Source: Endomicrobium sp. (GTDB lineage Bacteria; Elusimicrobiota; Endomicrobiia; Endomicrobiales; Endomicrobiaceae). Taken from it: a stretch of 64,000 nucleotides of DNA. The notes below the pieces were generated by a model, which saw nothing but the letters and a program-made list of their open reading frames with translations, did no database searches and was not told the origin of the DNA. Shown here piece by piece: positions 54,827 through 63,918 of the stretch (its first letter is position 1; every line of letters starts with the position of its first letter). Position numbers and translations under genes: made by a program. The stretch lies in NCBI GenBank assembly GCA_031289585.1, contig JAITPF010000037.1:1-64000 (forward strand), written 5' to 3'.

Positions 54827-57800
54827 ATGCAAAAAGTTCAATCAATATTTAAGATATTGCAAGATCCAAATTATACTAATCCTGACTTAACTCAAATGGC
54901 GCACTTGAATGATCAAGCAAAATTGGAGATAAAACGATTATTTGAAAGCTTTGCCACTGATTTGTGGAAAGATTTTGATGAATCAATATGGAATTTTGTA
55001 GCTTCACAACCTGATATATTTCAATTTTATACAAAATCGCTATCGCAAGATGCAATAGATACTATAGCTAGAAAATATTTAGGAAAAACCCCTGGCGCTG
55101 ATATTGATACTATAAAAACCCAAATTGCAAGTGGCGATATTGAGACGATGCGACAATGTATTAACTTGCAACTGATTTCTTTTAGTGAAATATTAAAGCC
55201 CTATGTTAACCAAAATAGTGAGGGTTTTAATCCATATCAATTTACGTTACAATTGAGAAAATCTATGATAGAAGCTGTTTTTGGAAATGGTAAGACTGAA
55301 GAACAATTGACATTTTCAGAGAAATTGGCATTAGATTTAAAAATATCAGAAATGGGATACGATATTCCACGATCGGATTATAGTAATATAAGGCAAGCGT
55401 ACGAAGGCGATAATGTTACAAAGTTTGGTGTTGGAATTCTGAGCGCTAATGAAGATAGAAACAGAAGTACCGCCAGACAGGTTCTTATGTTGTTTGAAGA
55501 TTTATTGGGCAGAGTTTCTGCGTTGTCAGCTGGTGGGGGTAAGTCATTTGTATATATATGGACGTATTCACAATGTTTTCATAATGGTAATAGTATAGGA
55601 GAATTTTTAGGAGCGCAAACAACAGATGCCGCGCAAATGATTGGTTCTGAGCAAAATGTATTTATGTGGAGGATGCTTGGTATTCAAACTGTTAATGGTG
55701 ATGAGAAATATAAACAAAATGCATTTGATGAACTTGCTGATGCTTATGATAAAACAACTGTTTCAGGTATAGAAGGTTTAAAAGGAAGGGTAATTGCATA
55801 TTCAATAGGGCAGAGAGGTTTTGTGGAGCTTCAGGCAAGGGTTGGCGCAAACGGCGCAAAATTAAATAATGCGCTTAGCAATACTGATGTAAGAGTTGCT
55901 GATGAAGCAGATGTTGCCGCATTGAGCAGAGTATCGTATATTATGGGAACGGGAGATGCCGTAGTCCCACAATACCAAGCGGATGATATAGTAGGAAAAT
56001 TAAAAACACTGCAAAGTGTTACATTTCAAGCTGAAGACAAAGAGTATAAAATACAACCAAATCCTACGGCAAAAACACAAGGCGACTTAGCAATAAATGA
56101 ATTTGCTATTATAGATGGTAAAATTGTTTGTGGAAGTTCTGAACTAGAAACTGCAATATTAGAAAAATTCAAATCATGGACACTGTTAGATTATATGCAA
56201 AACACAAATGTAACAAAATTGAGTGATATTAAAGGAAATACAGCATCTAACCTGAGTAATATTATGAGAGCATGGAATGTTTTTGCGGTAAGATTACGAG
56301 GTGGCGAGTCTGTTTCATTTGTAGATGGGCAGCCTGCATCTGTTGAAGCAGGTAGAAGGCAATCAAATACTACAGATCAAAGTTCTTCTTACAATGTTGC
56401 TTTAGTAGCTTTAGAAATTGAACGTTTAAAAGGGTTAAATCAAAGCACAAAAGGATTTGATATACACAATGTAAAAATGTCTGTAAGTTCTGGAGAATCT
56501 ACAATTTCGCAGATATTTAGTAGAGAACAAGGCACTACTCTTAATTGTGGAGGATCTGCAACGCTTGATGTTGCTAGAGAAGTTGCTCATGCGATATTTG
56601 GCGGTGAAGCTGTAGATATAGAAGCGTCATCAATGAAAATGGTGGGAGGACAACTGGGCAATAGATTTAAAGTAGAAAGTTGTAGTAAAACACAAGAAAT
56701 TATTAATTATGGAGTAACCCAAGCACAAGAATTTTTAAAAGCGGCTGTTGACGGTACCCTTAAAAAAGATAGTGTCGGTGCTGACATAGGTTTATTATTT
56801 GGTGCTATGGATATGGATTATAACATTCAGATAATGATAAATGCTTTAGCGCAGATTTACGCCGAAAACTTTAATGCTGATGAACGCGCTAAGATTGTCG
56901 AATCATTTACAAGCAATATTGAATTACATACAAAAGGTTATTCGATAAGCGAGATTAAAGATTGGATTGCTAATAATAGTGAATATGGTGTACGCCTAAA
57001 ACCATATCTAAATAAAATTCAGACTATTGATGCTGTTATTGCTGAAAATAGTCCTGAAGCTGTTTCTAAAATGGCAGGAAATAGAGGAATGCTTACATTC
57101 AGCAATCAAAGCGGTTTAAGAGGTATAGATTTTAAGAGTATAAATATGATAGTTGTTGATGGGCATAATTTTCCAAGCAGCGAATTGTTGCAAGCAATAG
57201 GAAGAGCTGGAAGAAATGAAGAATGGGGTAAAGACAAAACTAGCGTTACTGTACTTATGGACTTGCCTGCTATTACAAAGACGCTTGTTAGAATGAAAGA
57301 GGATGATAGTTATTTTAGAGAAAGGCAGAGTGGTTTGTTTGACAGAGTTAATAGAGACCTTAATGAGAATTTAAGAAAAGTAAATGAAGAAGGTACTAAT
57401 ATTGAAAGTAAGGATCTTTTAGAGCTTGTATCTGTTTATAAGTCCATGCAGTTGAAATCTGAATCTATTTTGTTTAAAGCAAGACAAGAGGCAATGTATA
57501 TACTTGTCAAAGAACCGCTAGCTGAAATGGCTGCAATTGCAAGAAGAAATAGCAATGTAAGAGATGCAGAGTATTTGGAAGATTTGTATAAAAAATCAAT
57601 ATATAATGACGAAAGTAGCCTTTTCCAAGACAGTAGTAAAGATGGTAATGTTGTTGCTGATCCGATGATAACTATGATGCAAATATATCATCAAGTATTG
57701 ATAACAGCGCAAGCCTATTTAACTACAGCTATGGAAAATACATCTGATTCGCTTATTAAACTTGAGTTTGTAAATAGACTGCAAGATATAAAATTGATGT

Positions 57801-60793
57801 TGGAAGAAGATGCTTTCAGTAAACTTGTAAAAGAAGCATCAACTAATGATAATTATTCTGACAGTACGTTTGCTCAAAGCAGCAGACGAGTTAATGCAAA
57901 ATTAGGATTCTCTCCTGCTCAAGATATTGCAAAGACACTAATCTCATTGAGTTCTAATTTACTTCCTACAAGATCAAACGATGGTGTGGGTATAGGACAA
58001 ACTCCACAGTCAATACTGATTGTTACAGATAATATGACTGATGCTCAAAAGGCAAGATCTCAAACGTTTATTGATGCTTTTAATGCTGATGCTGAAAATC
58101 CCAATGGACAGACATTGGCATATAAAAATTCTAGCGGAAGAGTTTGTTTAACTGATAAGGGAAAAGTTATTGCTGCTTTTGCTCAAAAAACAATAATGTC
58201 AGGTAATAGTGAGGCTTGGGCTGCATTCCTTAAGTGGTTGTTTAATTTAATGGGACTTAATTTAGATACGGCAAAACTATCTGAAGATCAATACGTTATT
58301 TCTGTATTAAAAGACTTAACAAACACATTATCGGATAAAGGAATTAAAAATCCTAGAGCAATTAGAAATTTTGTCAATATGCTTCCAGATGTTAATTACA
58401 ATGAAATTACTAGTATAGAGCAGTTGCAAAGAATAACTGAATTTGAATATTCTAAAGATTTTCAGGAAACTATTATTAAGATGAAATTTACAGATAAAGG
58501 ATGTCGATTTCCTTCTGCACAAGCAATGGCATTGGCAAGGGAAGGATTGCTTAAGAATGATAAAGCTGTAAGTGATCACTGGTGGTCAATGAGAGTAAAG
58601 GGAGAAGATTTAAACAAAGTATTAGTATCTGCTTATGATGAGTTTAAACAAAGAAGTAATGAAGTACAGGTTCAAGCGGTGATTATGCAAAGCAAGATTA
58701 CAGGGGAAGGTTGGGGACCTAACAATATGAAGTTAACGGCAATGTTTAAGGCTGCGTGGCTTAATCGTAGTTTGTTTAGAGGTTGGAGACTAAGATTTTG
58801 GAGAGATCCATCAGTTGACAGAGTTAATAATATTACAAAACCAGGAAGTAAACAATTTTTAAGTGAGTCATCTGTTGTTGATGACTCTACTTATTCTGAT
58901 TTCTCAAACCCTTTTGAGGATACAGTATCAACTGGTGGTAAAGTAACAGAGCAAAGCAATGACTCTGTTTCTGAACATCAAGATTCTGTTTTCGTTGACT
59001 ACTTTGCAAATCCTTTTGAGAACGAGGCAACAGAGCAAAGTAATGATTCTGATGACGGAAATATCAGTTTAGAAGAACCTACTGCTGCAACACGGCAAGA
59101 ATCCTATACAGTTAACAGAGAGGCTTTAATAGCTAGTATGGCTTTTGCCGGTATAGAAATAAATGCTGATACAGAGAAAGGAATAGATGCATTGCAAGCT
59201 CAAATTCAAAATATGTCAAAAGCAGATACAGAGAAAGTATTTGGAACAAATATTATATCCGTCAATCAAAGCGGCATATCGTTTGGGGATGCTATTAAGG
59301 ATGCGCCATCAAAAAAATCTGTATTCTTAGGGGTGGGATTAGGTGCAACAGTAGGCACTATAATAGGTGGGGTATTGGGTCTTGGTGCAGGTGCTTTAGT
59401 AGGGGCAATGATAGGAGCTGCTATAGGAGGACTTTTACTTGCACTAGGAGGTAAAACATTACATTCTTATTTAAACGTAGATTTTCTTAGCGAATTTACA
59501 GTAATGGATGTAAATAAGTTTGCAAAGATACCATTGTTTACAAAACTAGTAAAAAATGGAACGCTAGATTTTTCAGATGATGAAACACACAAACATTTTA
59601 GTGCATCTAGGTTAAGAGATGCTATTAATATGAAGAAAGATGCTGAGAAAATTCTTATTATAGGCAAAAAAAATTGGGAGACGATAATTGAGTTTAAGGA
59701 AGAGATAATTGAGAAAGAAATTGAAAGTCCGGAATTTTTACGAGAACATAAAAGAAAAGATGGTGAAGATGATAAGCAATGGGAAGAAAGAAGACTTCAA
59801 GAAGCAAGAAGAGAATTTAGTTGGACATTAGCAAAAGTTGGAGGGCTTATTGAACGTTTGAAATTTGGAGGTAATGAAAATCAAAAGCAAAAACTGTTTG
59901 CAGTTTTGTTTGGTAGTTTTAGAATTGACTACAAAACTATTTTGACGAGATTTAATAATGTTCGACAATCTGCAAATGTTATATATGACGATATTCCATT
60001 ATTTGCGTTAAATGATCAAGATGGCGATTTATTTGATAAAGATAATAAACCTACGCAGAAATTTTGGGATAAATATTCAACAATAGCTTCAATAGAACAA
60101 AAGATAGATGATGAAGTAGGAGTAGAAAATGCCGGACGAGAATTATTAGGTAAAATGGCGGAAGGCTTTACAAAGCCTCAAGACTTAAACAGTGCAGTAG
60201 TAAAAGCATTGTTATTGTTTGAGGATAGAGCTGCTATGGAAAAAAAATATCTCGGATTAGATCCAGGAGCAAATTATACAAGGCAAGATATAGCTAAAGC
60301 GGCATATAAATTATATAGCCAAGCATTAGGACTGTATGCAGGAACAGACCCTATAGATAAACGAATATCTTTGGATCAATTACATCAAGAATCAGAGATA
60401 ATAAGAGTAGTAGCTGATATGTTGATGGCTATGAAACTCAGCAGAGATGGCGAACTAGTGTCATTGATAAATAAAAAGCAACTTGATATTAAGGATGTAT
60501 CAAGAATACAAGAGTTGCTAGAGTTAAATACTAAGCCAAATAGAAATGTATTTCTAGATGTGTTAAGTACAGGAGTTACAACAAGTAAAGAAGGAAACCC
60601 TCAATTATTTGAAATAGATATGAGTAAGCTAAAAACTGCATTAGAGACAGAACATGCTAGCGAAAGAGAATTGTTAGCAGCAAATTCTAATGATTTGTTA
60701 CCTCTGTTAAATGAAGGAAAGAGAGGAGAGAAAGAACGTAAAACTTTGTTAATGGAAATAAGAGATGTAAGAGCAGTAGCGAAAGCAGCATAA
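54827..60793 (+). CDS. Giant protein with divergent SecA-like/SF2 motor domain
   Basis: 1988 residues, no signal peptide. Motor motifs in SecA order: ALSAGGGKSFVYIW (~233, Walker A), QTTDAAQMIGSEQNVFMWRM (like the SecA NDYLARRD region), IAYSIGQRGFVELQ, VRVADEADVAAL (~355, DEAD), LNCGGSATLDVAREVAH (~573, like the GMTGTA segment), GMLTFSNQSGLRGIDFK (~750) and LLQAIGRAGRNEEWG (~788, motif VI). A Ser/Asp-rich linker (~1350-1425), a Gly-zipper membrane hairpin (TVGTIIGGVLGLGAGALVGA, ~1505-1545) and a charged helical C-terminus follow. An ATP-driven translocase or helicase is inferred. The frame is continuous with the preceding giant gene apart from one TAA. Confidence 0.82.
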   Translation: MQKVQSIFKILQDPNYTNPDLTQMAHLNDQAKLEIKRLFESFATDLWKDFDESIWNFVASQPDIFQFYTKSLSQDAIDTIARKYLGKTPGADIDTIKTQIASGDIETMRQCINLQLISFSEILKPYVNQNSEGFNPYQFTLQLRKSMIEAVFGNGKTEEQLTFSEKLALDLKISEMGYDIPRSDYSNIRQAYEGDNVTKFGVGILSANEDRNRSTARQVLMLFEDLLGRVSALSAGGGKSFVYIWTYSQCFHNGNSIGEFLGAQTTDAAQMIGSEQNVFMWRMLGIQTVNGDEKYKQNAFDELADAYDKTTVSGIEGLKGRVIAYSIGQRGFVELQARVGANGAKLNNALSNTDVRVADEADVAALSRVSYIMGTGDAVVPQYQADDIVGKLKTLQSVTFQAEDKEYKIQPNPTAKTQGDLAINEFAIIDGKIVCGSSELETAILEKFKSWTLLDYMQNTNVTKLSDIKGNTASNLSNIMRAWNVFAVRLRGGESVSFVDGQPASVEAGRRQSNTTDQSSSYNVALVALEIERLKGLNQSTKGFDIHNVKMSVSSGESTISQIFSREQGTTLNCGGSATLDVAREVAHAIFGGEAVDIEASSMKMVGGQLGNRFKVESCSKTQEIINYGVTQAQEFLKAAVDGTLKKDSVGADIGLLFGAMDMDYNIQIMINALAQIYAENFNADERAKIVESFTSNIELHTKGYSISEIKDWIANNSEYGVRLKPYLNKIQTIDAVIAENSPEAVSKMAGNRGMLTFSNQSGLRGIDFKSINMIVVDGHNFPSSELLQAIGRAGRNEEWGKDKTSVTVLMDLPAITKTLVRMKEDDSYFRERQSGLFDRVNRDLNENLRKVNEEGTNIESKDLLELVSVYKSMQLKSESILFKARQEAMYILVKEPLAEMAAIARRNSNVRDAEYLEDLYKKSIYNDESSLFQDSSKDGNVVADPMITMMQIYHQVLITAQAYLTTAMENTSDSLIKLEFVNRLQDIKLMLEEDAFSKLVKEASTNDNYSDSTFAQSSRRVNAKLGFSPAQDIAKTLISLSSNLLPTRSNDGVGIGQTPQSILIVTDNMTDAQKARSQTFIDAFNADAENPNGQTLAYKNSSGRVCLTDKGKVIAAFAQKTIMSGNSEAWAAFLKWLFNLMGLNLDTAKLSEDQYVISVLKDLTNTLSDKGIKNPRAIRNFVNMLPDVNYNEITSIEQLQRITEFEYSKDFQETIIKMKFTDKGCRFPSAQAMALAREGLLKNDKAVSDHWWSMRVKGEDLNKVLVSAYDEFKQRSNEVQVQAVIMQSKITGEGWGPNNMKLTAMFKAAWLNRSLFRGWRLRFWRDPSVDRVNNITKPGSKQFLSESSVVDDSTYSDFSNPFEDTVSTGGKVTEQSNDSVSEHQDSVFVDYFANPFENEATEQSNDSDDGNISLEEPTAATRQESYTVNREALIASMAFAGIEINADTEKGIDALQAQIQNMSKADTEKVFGTNIISVNQSGISFGDAIKDAPSKKSVFLGVGLGATVGTIIGGVLGLGAGALVGAMIGAAIGGLLLALGGKTLHSYLNVDFLSEFTVMDVNKFAKIPLFTKLVKNGTLDFSDDETHKHFSASRLRDAINMKKDAEKILIIGKKNWETIIEFKEEIIEKEIESPEFLREHKRKDGEDDKQWEERRLQEARREFSWTLAKVGGLIERLKFGGNENQKQKLFAVLFGSFRIDYKTILTRFNNVRQSANVIYDDIPLFALNDQDGDLFDKDNKPTQKFWDKYSTIASIEQKIDDEVGVENAGRELLGKMAEGFTKPQDLNSAVVKALLLFEDRAAMEKKYLGLDPGANYTRQDIAKAAYKLYSQALGLYAGTDPIDKRISLDQLHQESEIIRVVADMLMAMKLSRDGELVSLINKKQLDIKDVSRIQELLELNTKPNRNVFLDVLSTGVTTSKEGNPQLFEIDMSKLKTALETEHASERELLAANSNDLLPLLNEGKRGEKERKTLLMEIRDVRAVAKAA

Positions 60794-60826
60794 ATTTATA
60801 CTAACTGTATTATTTATTATTCATTG

Positions 60827-60990
60827 TCGTCATTGCGAGCCTACAAAGTAGGCGTGGCAATCTTTTCTTTTTTAATAACACAGAAATTGCTTCGTCAGGA
60901 CTTTGTCCTTACCCCTTGTTGCCCTTTGGCTGCGCAATGATGGCAAAATAAGGTGTCATTCCCGCGTATGCGGGAATGAACACGGTTGTC
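60827..60990. repeat. Repeat island downstream of the giant genes
   Basis: Module A in inverted orientation (TCGTCATTGCGAGCCTACAAAG...GTGGCAATCTTT...GAAATTGCTTCGTCAGGACTTTGTCC...GCGCAATGATGG, 60827-60945), then a hairpin GTCATTCCCGCGTATGCGGGAATGA (a module B end). With the island at 45.8 kb it brackets the giant pair. The rest of the gap to 61058 holds only the next ribosome-binding site. Confidence 0.78.
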
Positions 60991-61058
60991 GTTGTCTTTT
61001 ACGACTTTTACTTTTGAAACGGTTTCATAAAGTCTTAAAATAAAAATAAGGAGAAGTT

Positions 61059-61688
61059 ATGATGAGCAGATTGGTATCATTAATGTTAGCGGTATTGTTT
61101 GTGGTAACATCATCTTTGGCACTTTTTTCACAGCAAGTAAAAGAAGGCAAAACAGCAAAACTAAATACGACTACGTTACCTTTTGCAGTTTATGTTGAAA
61201 ATAATTCAACCCAAAACCATTTTGTGCCTTCAGGTTGGATGGGAGATTATGGAGATATTAAAGTTGATATGGCAAGTACTGATAACCCTAAAAGTGGAAA
61301 AACATCTATAAAAGTTTCTTACAGTGCAAAAATGATGCAAGGTGCAGGTTGGATGGGTATATATTGGCAACAGCCGGCAAATAATTGGGGAGAAAAGAAA
61401 GGAGGTTATAATTTAAACGGTGCAAGGAGATTGACATTTTGGGCAAGAGGAAGTGTTGGTGGAGAAAAAATTGCAGAGTTCAAAGTAGGAGGCATTACAG
61501 GCGAATTCTCAGATTCAGACTCAGCAGCAATAGGACCTGTTGTGCTTACCAAGAATTGGAAAAAGTATACAATAGATCTTAAAGATAAAGATTTAACTAA
61601 TATTATAGGGGGATTTTGCTTAGCAGCTTCAAAAGACGATAACCCAAATGGCTTTATCATTTATCTAGACGACATTATTTATGAATAA
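61059..61688 (+). CDS. Secreted carbohydrate-binding-like beta-sandwich protein
   Basis: A 209-residue protein with signal peptide (LVSLMLAVLFVVTSSLALFS). The mature part has the jelly-roll pattern of CBM or CIA30-like domains: FVPSGWMGDYGDIKVDMAST, SGKTSIKVSYSAKM, GWMGIYWQQPANNWGEKKGG, NLNGARRLTFWARGSVGGEK and a C-terminal NGFIIYLDDIIYE. Such domains bind sugars; no catalytic domain is attached. AAGGAG precedes two adjacent ATGs. It follows a repeat island. Confidence 0.75.
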   Translation: MMSRLVSLMLAVLFVVTSSLALFSQQVKEGKTAKLNTTTLPFAVYVENNSTQNHFVPSGWMGDYGDIKVDMASTDNPKSGKTSIKVSYSAKMMQGAGWMGIYWQQPANNWGEKKGGYNLNGARRLTFWARGSVGGEKIAEFKVGGITGEFSDSDSAAIGPVVLTKNWKKYTIDLKDKDLTNIIGGFCLAASKDDNPNGFIIYLDDIIYE

Positions 61689-61699
61689 AAACCCAGATT

Positions 61700-62146
61700 C
61701 TAGTTATTTTCTAATGCTTTTTTGACAGCTAACGAAATACGTTTTCCGTTAGCTTGTCCATTTACTGCTGTTATTGCTGCTTTCATAATGGTACCAAAGC
61801 TTTTATCTGTAGAAACATCTGTAACGGCTTTAACTTTATTAAAAAGTTCTTCATCAGATATTTCAGCCGGGAGATATTGTTCAATTACTGCAATTTCTTT
61901 ACTTTCTTTGTCTATTAAATCTTGTCTTTCTCCTTTTTCAAAACTTTCGATGGACTCTTTTCGTTTTTTTATTTCGCTTCTTAATACTTTTGTAATTTCT
62001 TCATCGTTGATTTTAATGTTTTTCATATCTCGAATATTTATTTCATTGAGAATACCTCTTATAACATTTAGCTTTTCCATATCTTTGGCTTTCATATAAA
62101 CTGTTAAGTCAGACTTAAGTTTTTTTATCATTTCATTGTCAATCAT
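61700..62146 (-). CDS. yqeY: GatB/YqeY domain protein
   Basis: A 148-residue YqeY-type protein resembling the tail domain of GatB: KLKSDLTVYMKAKDMEKLNV, IRGILNEINIRDMKN, SIESFEKGERQDLIDKESKE, IAVIEQYLPAEISDEEL and FGTIMKAAITAVNGQANGKR. The precise role is not settled; it may contact tRNA. It starts in an ATGA overlap with the DUF192 gene upstream, so the two form a leftward operon. Confidence 0.9.
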   Translation of the reverse strand: MIDNEMIKKLKSDLTVYMKAKDMEKLNVIRGILNEINIRDMKNIKINDEEITKVLRSEIKKRKESIESFEKGERQDLIDKESKEIAVIEQYLPAEISDEELFNKVKAVTDVSTDKSFGTIMKAAITAVNGQANGKRISLAVKKALENN

Positions 62147-62640
62147 TTTCTTTTTCCTAACGCTTTTGTCCTATTAGTGTGACCAGATTCTAATTTTATA
62201 ACACTTCCTTGTTTTATATTTAATTGTTTTGCGCTACCTGCACTTATCTCTATAACTATATTAGCGTTTTGTGAAGGAGAATAAGTTTTAAGCGCATATT
62301 CTGGAACACCGGGTTGAGGGGCTACATTTTCTGCAATATCAACAACTTTATTATCTGCAATCCATATAATGTCTATCGAGAAATACATATCTTTCATCCA
62401 AAATGCAGCAATATAAGCTTTTTCAAAGAAAAATATCATTCCATCATGAGGAATTTGTTTTCTGTCAGAAAGTCCTTTTGCTTTCACTTTTTTGCTTTTT
62501 GCGACAACTAAATTCAAACTTTTATCATTCACTCTAACAGTTATTACATCTCCATCAATATACTTTTCACCAGCAGGAGAGTAAGTAAAACAAAAAATAG
62601 ATAAAATAAATAATAATATTAAGACTTTACACATATTCAT
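62143..62640 (-). CDS. DUF192 secreted protein
   Basis: A 165-residue protein with signal peptide (VLILLFILSIFCFTYSPAGE) and the DUF192 pattern AKGLSDRKQIPHDGMIFFFE, FWMKDMYFSIDIIWIADNKV, NAPQ-like VAPQPGVPEYALKTYSPSQN and NIVIEISAGSAKQLNIKQGS. The function of this periplasmic family is unknown. The last residues (LESGHTNRTK) are encoded by a MITE terminus, which appears to have replaced or extended the original C-terminus. Confidence 0.87.
   Translation of the reverse strand: MNMCKVLILLFILSIFCFTYSPAGEKYIDGDVITVRVNDKSLNLVVAKSKKVKAKGLSDRKQIPHDGMIFFFEKAYIAAFWMKDMYFSIDIIWIADNKVVDIAENVAPQPGVPEYALKTYSPSQNANIVIEISAGSAKQLNIKQGSVIKLESGHTNRTKALGKRK
62170..62192 (-). repeat. Solo MITE terminus inside the DUF192 gene
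   Basis: CCTATTAGTGTGACCAGATT continuing CTA is, on the minus strand, the outer MITE terminus TAGAATCTGGTCACACTAAT then AGG. It is translated as part of the DUF192 C-terminus. No second end or body is visible. Confidence 0.65.
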
Positions 62641-62710
62641 ATTATTGATTATATCAAAATTTGAGCAAAATTGTATTATTTGAATTGTATGTGAATTGAC
62701 AACGATGGCG

Positions 62711-62739
62711 TTGTTAAAAGACTTTGGTTTTTATATAAT
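62711..62739 (+). promoter_or_regulatory. Putative hisD promoter giving a leaderless mRNA
   Basis: TTGTTA (62711-62716), 17-nt spacer, TATAAT (62734-62739). The hisD ATG is at 62749, so transcription would start at or within a few bases of the start codon. No Shine-Dalgarno lies before this ATG, which fits. Confidence 0.55.
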
Positions 62740-62748
62740 ATTATATAA

Positions 62749-63918
62749 ATGGATGATAAACAGTTAAGTACTTATGTTTCAAATATAATTGAAGATATTA
62801 AAAAGAGTGGTGATAAGGCTATTTTTAAATATCTTAAAGAATTTGATGGTGTTGATTTGTCTAAAAATGGGTATAAAGTTTCTCAAAGGGCAATAGATAA
62901 CGCTGCTAAAAGCATTTCAAAATTGTTAAAAAATGCAATAAACTCTTCTTATTCAAATGTTTTAGCATATCATAAGTACGAATATTCCCAAATTAAAAAG
63001 AAATGGGCCTACAGTAAAAATGGCTTGAAAGTAGGACAGTTTTATACATCTATAGATTCTGTCGGTATTTATGTGCCGGGAGGTCGTTTTCCTTACCCAT
63101 CAACTGTTATTATGACTGCAGTTGCGGCTATTGCTGCAGGGGTAAAAAGAATAGTTATGGTAACTCCACCAAATAAAATGAATGATGCAGTTTTGTTTAC
63201 CGCAAGATTGTGCGGTATAAGAGAAATATATTGTATAGGCGGTATAATGGCTGTAGCAGCTCTTGCTTACGGAACAGAAACGGTAAAAAAAGTCAATATG
63301 ATTGTAGGACCGGGAAATACGTATGTAAATGAAGCTAAAAGACAGGTTTTTGGGCATGTAGGCATAGATTCACTTGCAGGACCAAGCGAAGTAGCAATAA
63401 TTGCGGATAAGGATGTTCCTGCAGATTATGCTGCTGCTGATATAATGGCGCAGATAGAGCACGATCCTATGGCAAATGCTTATTTTTTATGCGAGTCTGC
63501 AAAAAAGATATCTGAAATTAAAAAATTGCTTACAAAAGAAGCTTTTAAACAATTAAAAATAAAACTTTGTTCTTTAAATAAAGCTGTTGATATAGTAAAT
63601 GTCATAGCACCTGAACATTTAGAATTATTGGTAAAAAATTATAAAAGTCTATTAAAAGATATTAAAAATGCTGGAGCTGTTTTTGCAGGTTATCAAACGC
63701 CTACAGCTTCGGGTGATTATTGGGCTGGGCCATCTCATGTTTTGCCAACAAAGGGTTCTGCAAAGTTTTCGAGCGGTCTTTCAGTGATGACTTTCTTGAA
63801 AAGATCAACATATATAGAAATGAATAAAAATAATAAAAAGGCATATAAAACTATTGCAAATTTTGCTCAGTCTGAAGGCATGCAGTATCATAAAAAATCT
63901 GTAGAGGTAAGGATATGA
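62749..63918 (+). CDS. hisD: Histidinol dehydrogenase
   Basis: A 389-residue zinc enzyme for the last two steps of histidine synthesis. [88 protein letters not shown] and [27 protein letters not shown] are all family signatures, including the His/Glu zinc and catalytic residues. It is somewhat shorter than the usual ~430 residues at the N-terminus. The stop overlaps the hisB start (ATGA). Confidence 0.95.
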   Translation: MDDKQLSTYVSNIIEDIKKSGDKAIFKYLKEFDGVDLSKNGYKVSQRAIDNAAKSISKLLKNAINSSYSNVLAYHKYEYSQIKKKWAYSKNGLKVGQFYTSIDSVGIYVPGGRFPYPSTVIMTAVAAIAAGVKRIVMVTPPNKMNDAVLFTARLCGIREIYCIGGIMAVAALAYGTETVKKVNMIVGPGNTYVNEAKRQVFGHVGIDSLAGPSEVAIIADKDVPADYAAADIMAQIEHDPMANAYFLCESAKKISEIKKLLTKEAFKQLKIKLCSLNKAVDIVNVIAPEHLELLVKNYKSLLKDIKNAGAVFAGYQTPTASGDYWAGPSHVLPTKGSAKFSSGLSVMTFLKRSTYIEMNKNNKKAYKTIANFAQSEGMQYHKKSVEVRI

